From Candidatus Rokuibacteriota bacterium (GTDB lineage: Bacteria; Methylomirabilota; Methylomirabilia; Rokubacteriales; CSP1-6), in assembly GCA_003220435.1 (NCBI GenBank), contig QHSL01000064.1:1-64000 (forward strand): DNA of 64,000 bases, written 5' to 3'. How positions within the stretch are numbered: the stretch's first letter is position 1; each line of letters begins with the position of its first letter. Below the pieces are notes generated by a model. It was not told where the DNA came from, made no database searches, and worked only from the letters and a program-made list of their open reading frames with translations. Both the position numbers and the translations under genes were made by a program. Shown here piece after piece: positions 41,466 to 50,417 of this stretch.

Positions 41466-42580
41466 CAGAGCTCGCGGTAGACGCGCTCGACCGTCTCGAC
41501 GGAGCGGTCGGAGCCGAAGTGGCTCTCCGCCCTCGCCCGCGCCGCGACTCCCATCGCGCGGCCGCACGCTGGATCCGCGAGGATCTCGCCGAGCGCCTGC
41601 GCGACCGTCTCGGGGTGATCGTCGTCGATGAGAAGGCCGGTCTCTCCGTGCACGATCGTCTCCGGGAGCGCGCCGACCTTGCGCGCGATCACCGGCCGCG
41701 CGGCGGCCATCGCCTCCAAGGCCGCGCGGCAGGAATCGTCCGAGCCGGCCGCCATGAGCGCGAAGCAGTCGGCGGCCGCGAGGACCGAAGGGAGGTCGTG
41801 GTCGCGGTAGCCCGTGAAGATCACGTGGCGCTCGAGCTCGAGATCGGCGACCAGCTGCTCGAGACGCAGTCGCATCTCCCCTTTTCCCACGAGCAGGAGG
41901 CGCGCCCGAGGTAGGCGGCGCACGAGCAGCCGGAAGCCCGAAAGCAAGAGCTCATGGCCGCGGTTGGTGGCGAGGCGTGCGACCGACACGACGACCGGAG
42001 CGTCGCCGAGCTTGAACTCCTCCCGGATCGGCGACGGGTCGGCGTTGGCCGTGAAGCGCGTCAGGTCCACCGCGCCCGGGATCCAGAAGACACCCTCCGA
42101 CGGGATCCCGGCTTCGATGCAACGAGCCTCGATCTGGCGGGAGACTGCGAAGGCGGCGGCGGTGCGGCGGTAGAGCGACGCGGCGAGACGGTCCCGCTTG
42201 ACCGAGCGCAGGTTGTGGAAGGTTCTCACAACCGGCAGCCGGCCGCCCTCGGCGCGCTTGGGGCGCGCGAGAACCGCCAGCCAGTGGTCGTGCGAGTGGT
42301 GAGTGTGAACCACCTCCACGCCCTCGTCGCGGATGACCGCGCGAAGCCTCAGGGCGTCGCGCGCGAGCGCGCGCGGACCGGGGCGCGCGTCCAGGCGAAG
42401 CCCGTTGACCACGTCGATGCCCGCTTCCTTCGCCTTGGCCTCGAATCGATCGCCCGGAATGATCCCCAGCAGCACGCGGTGGCCGCGCTTGCGCAAGCTG
42501 GCCACGAGGTGAATGACCGGATCGGCGCTCCCGGTCCACCAGCGGTTCGCCGCCAGGTGCAGGATCGATAGCGGTTTCAT
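41462..42580 (-). CDS. Glycosyltransferase, GT4 family (third of three tandem)
   Basis: The 372-residue GT-B protein starts at ATG 42580 in an ATGA overlap with waaF. It has SILHLAANRWWTGSADPVIHLV, EVVHTHHSHDHWLAVLA, VVSVARLATNRGHELLL and MAAGSDDSCRAALEAMAAARPVIARKVGALPETIVHG. The HTHHSHDHW segment is similar to the HVHRGKEHW of the next gene, supporting a common origin. It probably acts on the LPS core region. Confidence 0.85.
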   Translation of the reverse strand: MKPLSILHLAANRWWTGSADPVIHLVASLRKRGHRVLLGIIPGDRFEAKAKEAGIDVVNGLRLDARPGPRALARDALRLRAVIRDEGVEVVHTHHSHDHWLAVLARPKRAEGGRLPVVRTFHNLRSVKRDRLAASLYRRTAAAFAVSRQIEARCIEAGIPSEGVFWIPGAVDLTRFTANADPSPIREEFKLGDAPVVVSVARLATNRGHELLLSGFRLLVRRLPRARLLLVGKGEMRLRLEQLVADLELERHVIFTGYRDHDLPSVLAAADCFALMAAGSDDSCRAALEAMAAARPVIARKVGALPETIVHGETGLLIDDDHPETVAQALGEILADPACGRAMGVAARARAESHFGSDRSVETVERVYRELW

Positions 42581-43569
42581 GGACCGGCGGCGAGCAGCGC
42601 GTCGACGCGTTGCCCCACGACCTCGGCGCTGATTCCCCGCATGCACGGGTGATCGATCGGGCACTCGCGGTAGAAGCACGGCGCGCACGGCACCGCCTGG
42701 TGCACCACCGCCACCGGGCCGAGCGGCGCAGTGAGCGCGGGGTCGGTCGGGCCGAAGAGCACGACGACCGGAGTGCCGAGCGCCGCGGCGAGGTGCGCGA
42801 CGCCCGTGTCGCCGCACACGAGCGCCGAGATCTCGGTGAGCACCGCCGGCAGGAGCTCGGGGCCGTCCCGTCCCACGAGGCTGACCGCAGGCACCTCGCG
42901 CAGCACGTCCGCGGCCGCCGGCGCGTCCGAGGGCGCCCCGAGGAGCACGGGCAGCGCGCCGCGCGCCTCCGCGAGCCGGCAGAACTCGACGACGCGCTCG
43001 TGCGCCCAGACCTTCGCCGGCCCGTACGCCGCGCCGAGGTGAATTCCGATCCGCCGCCGCCCGACTGGCGCGCCGTTCTGACTGAGGAGCTCGCGCGCTC
43101 GCCGACGGATGTCGGCGTGTACGTCGGGCGGCGCCAGGCGCGGCTCGCGCGCCGACGGGGAGACGCCCAGCCCGTCGACCAGCAGCAGGTATTCGTCGAC
43201 CTGGTGCCGGCGCGGCTCGGGCAGACGGAGCGCGTCGGTGAGGAGCCAGCTACGACCGTCGACGGCGAAGCCGATTCGCCGCCGCGCTCGCCAGTACACG
43301 GCCGCCACCGCCGCCTCGAACGAGTTGGGCAAGAGCACGACGGTGTCGGCGCCGAAGTCCCGCACCACGTCGGCGGTCCGGAGCCTACCGCTCCACGACC
43401 GAGGATACGGCACGAGAACGTCGCCGAGGCCCTGGCCGCCGAGCAGCTCGACCCAGGGGCCGGCGAGCAGCACCCGAGCGTCAGGAGACGCGTCGCGAAG
43501 CGCCCGCAGCGCCGGCACGGCCATGACGGTGTCGCCGAGCCAGTTCGGGAGCCGCAGCGCGATCTTCAT
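42577..43569 (-). CDS. waaF: LPS heptosyltransferase II-like (GT9)
   Basis: The 330-residue GT9 enzyme starts MKIALRLPNWLGDTVMAVPALRALR, typical of WaaF. It has DTVVLLPNSFEAAVAAVYWRARRRIGF, IGIHLGAAYGPAKVWAHERV and CGDTGVAHLAAALGTPVVVLFGPTDP, and a Cys-rich CAPCFYRECPIDHPCMRGI near the end, as in many GT9 members. It adds the second heptose to the core. ATGA overlap with lpxK. Confidence 0.93.
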   Translation of the reverse strand: MKIALRLPNWLGDTVMAVPALRALRDASPDARVLLAGPWVELLGGQGLGDVLVPYPRSWSGRLRTADVVRDFGADTVVLLPNSFEAAVAAVYWRARRRIGFAVDGRSWLLTDALRLPEPRRHQVDEYLLLVDGLGVSPSAREPRLAPPDVHADIRRRARELLSQNGAPVGRRRIGIHLGAAYGPAKVWAHERVVEFCRLAEARGALPVLLGAPSDAPAAADVLREVPAVSLVGRDGPELLPAVLTEISALVCGDTGVAHLAAALGTPVVVLFGPTDPALTAPLGPVAVVHQAVPCAPCFYRECPIDHPCMRGISAEVVGQRVDALLAAGP

Positions 43570-44645
43570 GGGCACGCGCGGTGGAACGCCTGGCGCCAGG
43601 CGGCTTCTCCCGATTGCAGCACGAGCCGGATGCTGAGCACGTAGAGCGGCCGCCGCGGCAGTCGCAGCCGGCGCAGGCGGACCCAGTCTTTCTCGGTCGT
43701 GATGAGCGCCTCGACGCCGAGCTCGTCGGCGCGGACGTCGAGCCGTGCCACGTCGTCGGTCGAGTACCAGTGATGGTCGGCGAACTCCAGCAGCGCCTCC
43801 ACGACGGCCCCGGTTTCCCTGAGCGTCTCGGCGAAGGCCGCCGGCGACGCGATCCCCGCGAACGCGACGAGTCGCTTGCCGCTGAGGTCGGTGAGCCTGA
43901 GCGGCCGCATTCGGCCTGCCTCCCAGCACTCCGACGGCGTGATCACGGCCGACAGGACGGGAACCCGCGGCGCGTGCGCGCCGACGGCTTCCGTCACCTC
44001 GTGAGCATCGGCCCCAGGCAGACCGGTGACCACGATCAGATCGGCTCGGGCGAGCGAGGTCAGCGGCTCTCGCAGCGGTCCCGCCGGCAGCAGTCGCCGG
44101 TTGCCCCAGGGGCGCTGCGCTCGCGTCATGACGATTTCGAGGTCCTTCGTGAGGGTTCGATGCTGGAAGCCATCATCGAGAACGATCGCCGTCACGCCGA
44201 ACCTCTCGATCGCCAGCCGCGCAGCGTCATGGCGGTTCGAGCCGACCAGCACCGGAACGCCTGGCAGCCGCCGCGCGAGCAGAAACGGCTCGTCGCCCGC
44301 CTCCTCGGGATCGAGATGGATGGACGCGGCGTCCGCGACGATCTGGACACCGCGCGTGCTGCGTCCGTAGCCACGGCTGACGACCGCCGCTCGGTGGCCG
44401 AGCTCGGTGAGCGTCTGGACGGCCACCTCGACGGCCGGGGTCTTTCCCGTTCCCCCGACGGTCAGGTTCCCGATGGACACGACGCGGCACGGCAGCGCGC
44501 GCGACTTCAGGACTCCGTGGCCGTACAGCCACTCGCGCGCGCCGAGCAGGCCTCGGTAGCCGCCGCCGGCGACGGAGAGCAGCCGCGCGGGACCGGGCGC
44601 AAACCCCTCTTCCCATCCGCGGACAAAGCGCTCGCGGGGGTTCAC
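43566..44645 (-). CDS. lpxK: Tetraacyldisaccharide 4'-kinase
   Basis: The 359-residue kinase starts at GTG 44645, overlapping waaA. It has VVSIGNLTVGGTGKTPAVEV with the P-loop, VVSRGYGRSTRG, GDEPFLLARRL, IVLDDGFQHRTL and LITTEKDWVRL, all typical of LpxK. It phosphorylates the lipid A precursor at the 4' position at the inner membrane. Confidence 0.96.
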   Translation of the reverse strand: MNPRERFVRGWEEGFAPGPARLLSVAGGGYRGLLGAREWLYGHGVLKSRALPCRVVSIGNLTVGGTGKTPAVEVAVQTLTELGHRAAVVSRGYGRSTRGVQIVADAASIHLDPEEAGDEPFLLARRLPGVPVLVGSNRHDAARLAIERFGVTAIVLDDGFQHRTLTKDLEIVMTRAQRPWGNRRLLPAGPLREPLTSLARADLIVVTGLPGADAHEVTEAVGAHAPRVPVLSAVITPSECWEAGRMRPLRLTDLSGKRLVAFAGIASPAAFAETLRETGAVVEALLEFADHHWYSTDDVARLDVRADELGVEALITTEKDWVRLRRLRLPRRPLYVLSIRLVLQSGEAAWRQAFHRACP

Positions 44646-45940
44646 GCGCCGATCCCCGGCTGGAGATAACGGCCGATCAGGTCGAGCGTCTCCCGGACGG
44701 CACCATGACGGGACGCGAGCGCCTCGAATCCGGCGTCGCCCATCTTCGCTCGCAGGTCCGGATCGGCGAGCAGCCGCCGGAGATCGTGGCCGAGGTCGGC
44801 CGCATCGCGGACCACGAGCGCCGCGCCGGCCGACTCCAGCAGGCTGGCGGACTCGCGGAAGTTGCCAGTGTGCGGCCCGACCAAGACGGGCTTGCGCCGC
44901 TGCGCGGCCTCGAGCACGTTGTGGCCGCCGAGGGGCACGAGGCTCCCGCCGACGAACACGACGTCGGCCACGGCGTAGAGCGTCGCCAGCTCGCCGACGG
45001 TATCGAGGACGATCACGGGCGGGACGGCGGTCGGTGGATGCGGCGCCCTCGACGGCAGCTCGCTGCGCCGCACCGCTCGCCATCCACGCCGGTCCAGGAG
45101 GGCAAACACGTCGGCCGCTCGCTCGGGGTGCCGGGGCGCCAGCACGAGCACGAGATCGGGAAAATCGACGAGGGCGGCGCGGTAAGCCTCGAGCACCATG
45201 TCCTCTTCGCCCGGGTGCGTGCTGCCGGCGATCCAGACGCGCTGCGGCGCGGCCAGCCCGAGAAGGCGCCGCCACAGATCGACGGCGCCGGCCGTGTCGA
45301 CGACGGCGGCATCGGTCTTGACGTTGCCGGTGACCACGACGCGCTCGGGCGGGGCGCCGAGCGCGATGATCCGCCGCGCGTCCTCGTCCGACTGCATCGC
45401 GAACACCCGAACCTGGGCCAGGACTCCCCTCAGGAAGCCCCGGATCAGCCGATAGCGACGGTAGGACCGATCCGAGATCCGCCCGTTGGCGATCATGACC
45501 GGCGCGCCGCGCGCCGCCACCGCCCGCAAGGTGTTCGGCCAAAGCTCGGTCTCCATGCAGATCAGGAACACGGGGTTGATGGACGCCGAGACGCGGCGAG
45601 CAACCCAGGGAAGATCGAGCGGGAAGAAGCGATGGGTCGCGAGGCCGGCGAATCTCTCGCGGACGATCTGCGCGCCCGTGCTCGTCACTGTCGTCACCAC
45701 CAGCGGAAGCTCCGGATAGACCCGCCGCAAACCCTCGATGAGCGGCGTCGCCGCGATCGCCTCGCCCACCGACACCGCGTGCAGCCACCCGGTGCGCCGG
45801 CCGTTGGTATCTGGTGCGCCGTAGCCGAGCCGCGCCCGGACGTTGAGCGGCACTCCGCGCGTCAGGCGCCTCACCACCGCGAGCGGGACGTAGAGCACGA
45901 CCAGGCCCAGCAGCACGACCGTGGTGTAGAGCGCGTACAT
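44642..45940 (-). CDS. waaA: 3-deoxy-D-manno-octulosonic acid transferase (KdtA/WaaA)
   Basis: The 432-residue membrane-anchored GT30 enzyme starts MYALYTTVVLLGLVVLYVPLAV. It has WLHAVSVGEAIAATPLIEGL with the catalytic Glu, TVTSTGAQIVRERF, METELWPNTLRA, ANGRISDRSYRRY and GGSLVPLGGHNVLEAA. It transfers Kdo from CMP-Kdo to lipid IVA. ATG 45940 lies in a TGATG overlap; a GTG one codon upstream is also possible. kdsA and kdsB are not in the window. Confidence 0.96.
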   Translation of the reverse strand: MYALYTTVVLLGLVVLYVPLAVVRRLTRGVPLNVRARLGYGAPDTNGRRTGWLHAVSVGEAIAATPLIEGLRRVYPELPLVVTTVTSTGAQIVRERFAGLATHRFFPLDLPWVARRVSASINPVFLICMETELWPNTLRAVAARGAPVMIANGRISDRSYRRYRLIRGFLRGVLAQVRVFAMQSDEDARRIIALGAPPERVVVTGNVKTDAAVVDTAGAVDLWRRLLGLAAPQRVWIAGSTHPGEEDMVLEAYRAALVDFPDLVLVLAPRHPERAADVFALLDRRGWRAVRRSELPSRAPHPPTAVPPVIVLDTVGELATLYAVADVVFVGGSLVPLGGHNVLEAAQRRKPVLVGPHTGNFRESASLLESAGAALVVRDAADLGHDLRRLLADPDLRAKMGDAGFEALASRHGAVRETLDLIGRYLQPGIGA

Positions 45941-46611
45941 CACGCGCCGACCAGCCGGTCGGCGGCGGCGGTCGCCTCGTCCAGGCTCCGCTCGATATCC
46001 TTGCGAACGAGGGCGCGGTCGGCGTCGCGCGGGACCGTCAGCGGGGCGCCGAACACCAGTGCGGCGCGCGCGAAGGGGGCCGGCACCAGGAACTCGTCCC
46101 ACGTCACCATGCGCCGCGCCGGCCGAGCGGCGAAGCCGAGCGGCACCACGGGCGCGCCGGTGACCGCCGCGAGCACGACGACCCCGGGACCGAGCTGGCG
46201 CTGCGGGCCACGTGGGCCGTCGGGCACCAGGGCGACGTCGCGACCCGCCTCGACGGTGGTCACGAGCGCCCGCATCGCCGCGGCCCCGCCCTGCGAGGAC
46301 GAGCCCCTGACGACATCGAGCCCGAAGCGGCTCACGTAGCGGGCGACGATACTGCCATCGCGCGACCGGCTCGCCAGCACGCTCACCGCGCGAGCGCCGT
46401 GGGTGCGGCGCAATCGCGCGTTCAGCCAGGGCACCATCAAGATCCTCCCGTGCCAGACGCAGTAGATCAGCGGCCGCGCGGCCGTCCAGTGCGGCGCCAG
46501 TGCATCGACGCCCTCGACGCGCAAACGGAGCGTCGCACCGATCAGGCGCGCCAGCGCCGCGGCGGTCGATGGAGCGACCGCGGCCAGCAGGTCGCTGCGC
46601 CCAGGTGTCAC
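45940..46611 (-). CDS. DUF374 lysophospholipid acyltransferase-like protein
   Basis: This 223-residue protein starts at GTG 46611, overlapping lpxB. It has LIYCVWHGRILMVPWLN, where His replaces the NHxxxxD His-Asp context, ASRSRDGSIVARYVSRFG, and ALVPDGPRGPQRQLGPGVVVLA, the DUF374 signature. It may acylate lipid A or phospholipid precursors. It occupies the place where msbA or lpxL is often found beside waaA. Confidence 0.85.
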   Translation of the reverse strand: MTPGRSDLLAAVAPSTAAALARLIGATLRLRVEGVDALAPHWTAARPLIYCVWHGRILMVPWLNARLRRTHGARAVSVLASRSRDGSIVARYVSRFGLDVVRGSSSQGGAAAMRALVTTVEAGRDVALVPDGPRGPQRQLGPGVVVLAAVTGAPVVPLGFAARPARRMVTWDEFLVPAPFARAALVFGAPLTVPRDADRALVRKDIERSLDEATAAADRLVGA

Positions 46612-47753
46612 CGGCGCGCCTGGGCGAGGACGAGCTGCGCGGCGCGTGTACCGACGCCGGGCTCGCCGAGCTGCCCGGCCAGCTCGCCGAAGGCGATGCG
46701 CTGGGTCTCGCGCGCGCCCGCGTCTTTCAGGAGAGGCAATGCCGCGCCGGCGAGACCCGCGCCGGTCATGGCCCGCTGGTACAGCTCCGGCACGACGGCA
46801 CGGCCGAGCGTGAGATTCGCGAGGCTCACCCACGGCACCCGGATCAGAAGCCGAATGAAGAGCTCGCTCACGCGCGACAGGCGATAGCCCACGACCATGG
46901 GCGTGCCGAGCAGCGCCGCCTCCAGCGTCACGGTGCCGGAGGTGGCGAGCAGCAGATCGGCCGCGCGCACGACCGCGTACGTTTGGCCGCCGACGATCGC
47001 GACGGGCGGGCCGCCGGAAAGCTGGCCCTCGACCAGACGCCGGTCGATGGTCGGCGCGAGGCCCAGCGCGAACCGCGTGCCCGGGACGGCAGCCCCGATC
47101 TGCGCCGCCGCCTCGAGCATGGCGGGCAAGACGCTGACAATCTCCTGTTGCCGACTCCCTGGCAGGAGGCCGACCACGAGAGCCCCATCCTCGATCCCGA
47201 GCGCGCGGCGCGCAGACTCACGCGTAGGCGCGCCGACAAGCTGATCGAGCACCGGATGCCCGACGAACTCCACCGGGACTCCGGCCCCACGATACAGCGC
47301 CGGCTCGAACGGAAACACGGCCAGGACGAGCGATACGAACCGCCTGATCGCCTTCACCCGGTGGCCGCGCCACGCCCAGATCTGTGGCGGAATGAAATAG
47401 ACGACCGGCACACCGGCCCGGCGCGCCGCGCGCGCCAGTCGCAGATTGAACTCGGGGAAGTCGATCAGGACGAGCACGCCGGGACGCTCGGGACCGCTGA
47501 GCGCGGCCCGAAGCGTGCGATAGGCACCGAAGAGCCGAGGCACCTGGCCGACCGCTTCGCGGTGGCCCACGACGGCGGTCGCGGTGACGTCCTCCATGAG
47601 GTCCATCCCCGCGGCGGCCATTCGCGCGCCGCCCATGCCGAACAGGCGGCAGGCGGGCTCGAGTCCGCGCAGGGCCCGACAGAGGCCGGCGCCATGCAGG
47701 TCGCCAGACGCCTCGCCCGCGACGAGCATGATCGCCGGCGCTCCGCCGGCCAT
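46608..47753 (-). CDS. lpxB: Lipid-A-disaccharide synthase
   Basis: The 381-residue GT19 enzyme has IMLVAGEASGDLHGAGLCRAL, FGMGGARMAAAGMDLMED, DFPEFNLRLARAARRAG, VVYFIPPQIWAWRGHRVKAI and LLPGSRQQEIVSVLPAMLEAA. It condenses UDP-diacylglucosamine with lipid X. The start ATG 47753 lies in a TGATG overlap with lpxI. Confidence 0.97.
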   Translation of the reverse strand: MAGGAPAIMLVAGEASGDLHGAGLCRALRGLEPACRLFGMGGARMAAAGMDLMEDVTATAVVGHREAVGQVPRLFGAYRTLRAALSGPERPGVLVLIDFPEFNLRLARAARRAGVPVVYFIPPQIWAWRGHRVKAIRRFVSLVLAVFPFEPALYRGAGVPVEFVGHPVLDQLVGAPTRESARRALGIEDGALVVGLLPGSRQQEIVSVLPAMLEAAAQIGAAVPGTRFALGLAPTIDRRLVEGQLSGGPPVAIVGGQTYAVVRAADLLLATSGTVTLEAALLGTPMVVGYRLSRVSELFIRLLIRVPWVSLANLTLGRAVVPELYQRAMTGAGLAGAALPLLKDAGARETQRIAFGELAGQLGEPGVGTRAAQLVLAQARR

Positions 47754-48553
47754 CACACGATCCCCGCCAGAGCCAGCCCGGCCTCGTCGGCGATCCGCAG
47801 GCACTCGTCCCTTTCGAGGATCAGCACGCGCTCCGCCTCGACCGCGACGACGGTCGCGCCACCGGACGCCGCCGCCGTGAGCGTTTCCGGACCGATCGTC
47901 GGCGTATCGAAGCGGTAGTCGTGATCGCGCGCCACCGCCTTCACCACGACGGCGCCAGGACCGGCGTGCGCGATCCCGCGCCGGATCGCGTCGGTCGTGC
48001 CTTCGCTCGCCTCGACCGCCATCACGGCGCCCTGCTTGATCACGACGGTTTGACCGATGCCCGCCTCGGCCACCAGCCGCGCGACTGCGAGGCCTCGGCG
48101 GACGTCGCTCAGCTCGGTCTCGGTGAGGGCGCGGGCCGACCAGCAGCCGCTGCCGGCGAGCCAGTCGCCTAGGAAGGCGCGCTGGTCGAGGAGGGTGATG
48201 CCCATCTGGCCGAGCGTCGTGACTACGGCCTGCACGAGGTTCGTGTCGACGAGTGCCCCGGCCCGCGCCGTGATCTCGGTGACCGCGGCGTCGGGGCGGC
48301 CGCCGTGAAAATAGTCGCGCATCCAGAACTTCCCGGAGAAGAGCACCGCCCCGATCTTTTCGTGCGCGAGCGTCCCCAGCACGGCGCCGGCCTCGTTGAG
48401 CAGGCTCGGGATCGTACGGTCGGCGTGGGCGCTCACGCCGGGCGCCTCGCCGAAGGTGAACGCCACGACACGCCAGCCCTGGCGCCGTGCCTGGCCCGCC
48501 ATGCGGGCCGGCAGAACGCCGGCGCCGCACATCAGGCCGAGTGACCGCTCCAC
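47753..48553 (-). CDS. lpxI: UDP-2,3-diacylglucosamine pyrophosphatase LpxI (DUF1009)
   Basis: The 266-residue protein matches LpxI: GLMCGAGVLPARMAGQARRQG, KIGAVLFSGKFWMRD, GQTVVIKQGAVMAVEASEGTTDAIRR and the C-terminal HDYRFDTPTIGPETL with the catalytic Asp. LpxI hydrolyses UDP-diacylglucosamine to lipid X and replaces LpxH in alphaproteobacteria and several other phyla. GTG 48553 overlaps the preceding gene by 22 bp. Confidence 0.95.
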   Translation of the reverse strand: MERSLGLMCGAGVLPARMAGQARRQGWRVVAFTFGEAPGVSAHADRTIPSLLNEAGAVLGTLAHEKIGAVLFSGKFWMRDYFHGGRPDAAVTEITARAGALVDTNLVQAVVTTLGQMGITLLDQRAFLGDWLAGSGCWSARALTETELSDVRRGLAVARLVAEAGIGQTVVIKQGAVMAVEASEGTTDAIRRGIAHAGPGAVVVKAVARDHDYRFDTPTIGPETLTAAASGGATVVAVEAERVLILERDECLRIADEAGLALAGIV

Positions 48554-49560
48554 GGAAGGCTGTTCGAGTACGCCGCCTCAGGGCGGCCGTCCCGGATCAT
48601 TCGCTCGATCTCGAGAGCCATCGCGAGCGATCTTATATCTTCGGCCTCGGCCAGGACGATCGGCTCGCCCTTGCGCGCTCGCCGAACGGCCCGGACCAGA
48701 TTGAGGATCTCGAGCTTGAGGGGATTGTCCTTGTGCACCTGCACGTGCTCCACGAACGAGGCGCGCCGGTAGCGGATCGATTCCCGGTTGAGCGTGTACT
48801 CCAGCGCCGCGCGGCGATGGATCCGGATGTCCTGCTCGGAGTAGTCCAGGACGACGTACGCGTCGGGCTGCGTGATGGCCAGCGTCCGGATCTTCTCCTC
48901 GGTGGCCCGGCTGGCGGTGATGAGCGCGATCGTTCCCGAGTCGAAGCCGATCTGGATGTTCGCGATGTCGATGACGCCGGAGTGCACCGAGGAGCCCATC
49001 GCGGTGAGTCGGCGCGGCGGCGAGTCGACCAGCGCCAGGACGATGTCGAGGTCGTGGATCATCAGGTCCATGACCACGCTGTCCTTCTGCACGCGGGGCG
49101 CGAACGGGCCCAGGCGCCGCGACTCGATGAGGATTGGGCGCTCGACGATCTTCTTCAGCTCTTGCACGGCCCCGTTGAACCGCTCGACGTGACCGACATG
49201 GAGCACCGCGCCGCTGCGCCGCGCGATCGCGAACAGCTCGCGCGCCTCCTCGACGGTGGGCGCGATCGGCTTCTCGACGAGGACGCCGACGCCGGCCTCC
49301 AGCAGGTCGGCGGCGACCGCGAAATGCTGCTCGGTGGGCACCGCGACGCTGACGATGTCGACCAGGCCGATCAGGTCGCGATGGTCGACGAGCGCACGCG
49401 TGTCATAGGGGGCCGCGACTTTGGCCGCCTGCGCCCGGTCAACGTCGACGACGCCGGCCAGCTCGATGTCCCACAGCTCCGCGTACGCGAGCAGATGGTA
49501 CTGCCCCATGTGCCCCGCGCCGACCACGCCGGCGCGCAGCTTCCGGTCGTCGGCTCCCAT
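48532..49560 (-). CDS. Gfo/Idh/MocA oxidoreductase, GnnA-like
   Basis: The 342-residue NAD-dependent oxidoreductase has AGVVGAGHMGQYHLLAYAEL (Rossmann), SVAVPTEQHFAVAADLLEAGVGVLVEKPIAPTVEEA with the EKP motif, and VGHVERFNGAV followed by DLMIHDLDIVLAL. Between lpxA and lpxI, this is the position of gnnA, whose product oxidises the UDP-GlcNAc 3-OH so that GnnB can aminate it, giving amide-linked 3-acyl chains in lipid A. No gnnB is seen. ATG 49560 overlaps the lpxA stop (TGATG). The lipid A role is inferred from position. Confidence 0.8.
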   Translation of the reverse strand: MGADDRKLRAGVVGAGHMGQYHLLAYAELWDIELAGVVDVDRAQAAKVAAPYDTRALVDHRDLIGLVDIVSVAVPTEQHFAVAADLLEAGVGVLVEKPIAPTVEEARELFAIARRSGAVLHVGHVERFNGAVQELKKIVERPILIESRRLGPFAPRVQKDSVVMDLMIHDLDIVLALVDSPPRRLTAMGSSVHSGVIDIANIQIGFDSGTIALITASRATEEKIRTLAITQPDAYVVLDYSEQDIRIHRRAALEYTLNRESIRYRRASFVEHVQVHKDNPLKLEILNLVRAVRRARKGEPIVLAEAEDIRSLAMALEIERMIRDGRPEAAYSNSLPWSGHSA

Positions 49561-50417
49561 CAGACCCTCTCGCTCTCGGGACGCGCGATCGCTTGCTCGT
49601 CGTCGCCGGCGAATCGGTCTGCCCACCGCCCCCCGCCGCAGATCCCGCGCCGCGCGCCCGCGATGAAGTCGAGCAGCCGAGTCAACGGCGGCGACGCCGG
49701 CAGCTCCGCTCGGATCCGCTCGACGGCACGCCGCGGCGTGAGCCCGCTGCGGTAGAGCAGCCGGTAGGCGTCCTGGAGCACGCGCCGATCGACCGGGGTC
49801 ATGCCGGCGCGGCGGAGCCCGATGACGTTGATGCCGTAGGCGACGGCGGGGTGGCCGTCCACCAGCATGTAGGGCGGCACGTCCGCGGTGAGCTTGGAGT
49901 GGCCGCCCACGTAGGCGTACGCGCCGACCCGCGTGAACGGCGCGAGCCCGCTGAGTCCCCCGATCGTCGCGTGCTCGCCGATCTCGCAATGGCCGGTGAT
50001 CCCGGCGTAGTTGATGATGATTGCACCGGCTCCGATCCGACAGTCGTGCGCCACGTGGCTCATCCCCATCAAGAGGCAGCCGGCGCCGATCTGGGTCCAC
50101 CCGTCGGGGCGGGTCGCCCGGTGGATCATGACGTACTCGCGGATGTCGGTGTCCGCGCCGATCCTGACCCCGGACGGCGTCCCCTCCCGATACTTGAGGT
50201 CCTGCGGCCGTCCACCCAGCACCGAGCCATGGCCCACCTTCGAGCGGTCGGCGATCTCGACGCGCCCCTCGAGCACGCAGTGATGGCCGACTGCCACGTC
50301 GGCGCCGAGGGTCACCTCGGGACCGACGATCGAGAACGCCCCCACCCGAGCGGTCGGGTGAAGGGCCGCCTTCGGATCCACCAGCGCCGTCGGATGCACG
50401 CCGTCAGGCCCGCTCAT
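49560..50417 (-). CDS. lpxA: UDP-N-acetylglucosamine acyltransferase LpxA
   Basis: The 285-residue left-handed beta-helix enzyme starts [23 protein letters not shown]. It has [28 protein letters not shown] and [13 protein letters not shown], which holds the catalytic His; the C-terminal helical domain has [12 protein letters not shown]. It catalyses the first acylation of lipid A synthesis. A family-atypical tail of about 25 residues follows the helical domain. It overlaps lpxD by 14 bp; fabZ, common between lpxD and lpxA, is absent. Confidence 0.96.
   Translation of the reverse strand: MSGPDGVHPTALVDPKAALHPTARVGAFSIVGPEVTLGADVAVGHHCVLEGRVEIADRSKVGHGSVLGGRPQDLKYREGTPSGVRIGADTDIREYVMIHRATRPDGWTQIGAGCLLMGMSHVAHDCRIGAGAIIINYAGITGHCEIGEHATIGGLSGLAPFTRVGAYAYVGGHSKLTADVPPYMLVDGHPAVAYGINVIGLRRAGMTPVDRRVLQDAYRLLYRSGLTPRRAVERIRAELPASPPLTRLLDFIAGARRGICGGGRWADRFAGDDEQAIARPESERV

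Noticed and set aside
47754-48530. Long N-terminal extension of lpxB (and similar extensions of lpxK, hisC, tyrA, scpA)
   Set aside because: The extra codons lie within the upstream gene in another frame and give Arg-rich nonsense; internal starts in GTGA, ATGA or TGATG overlaps restore normal family lengths.
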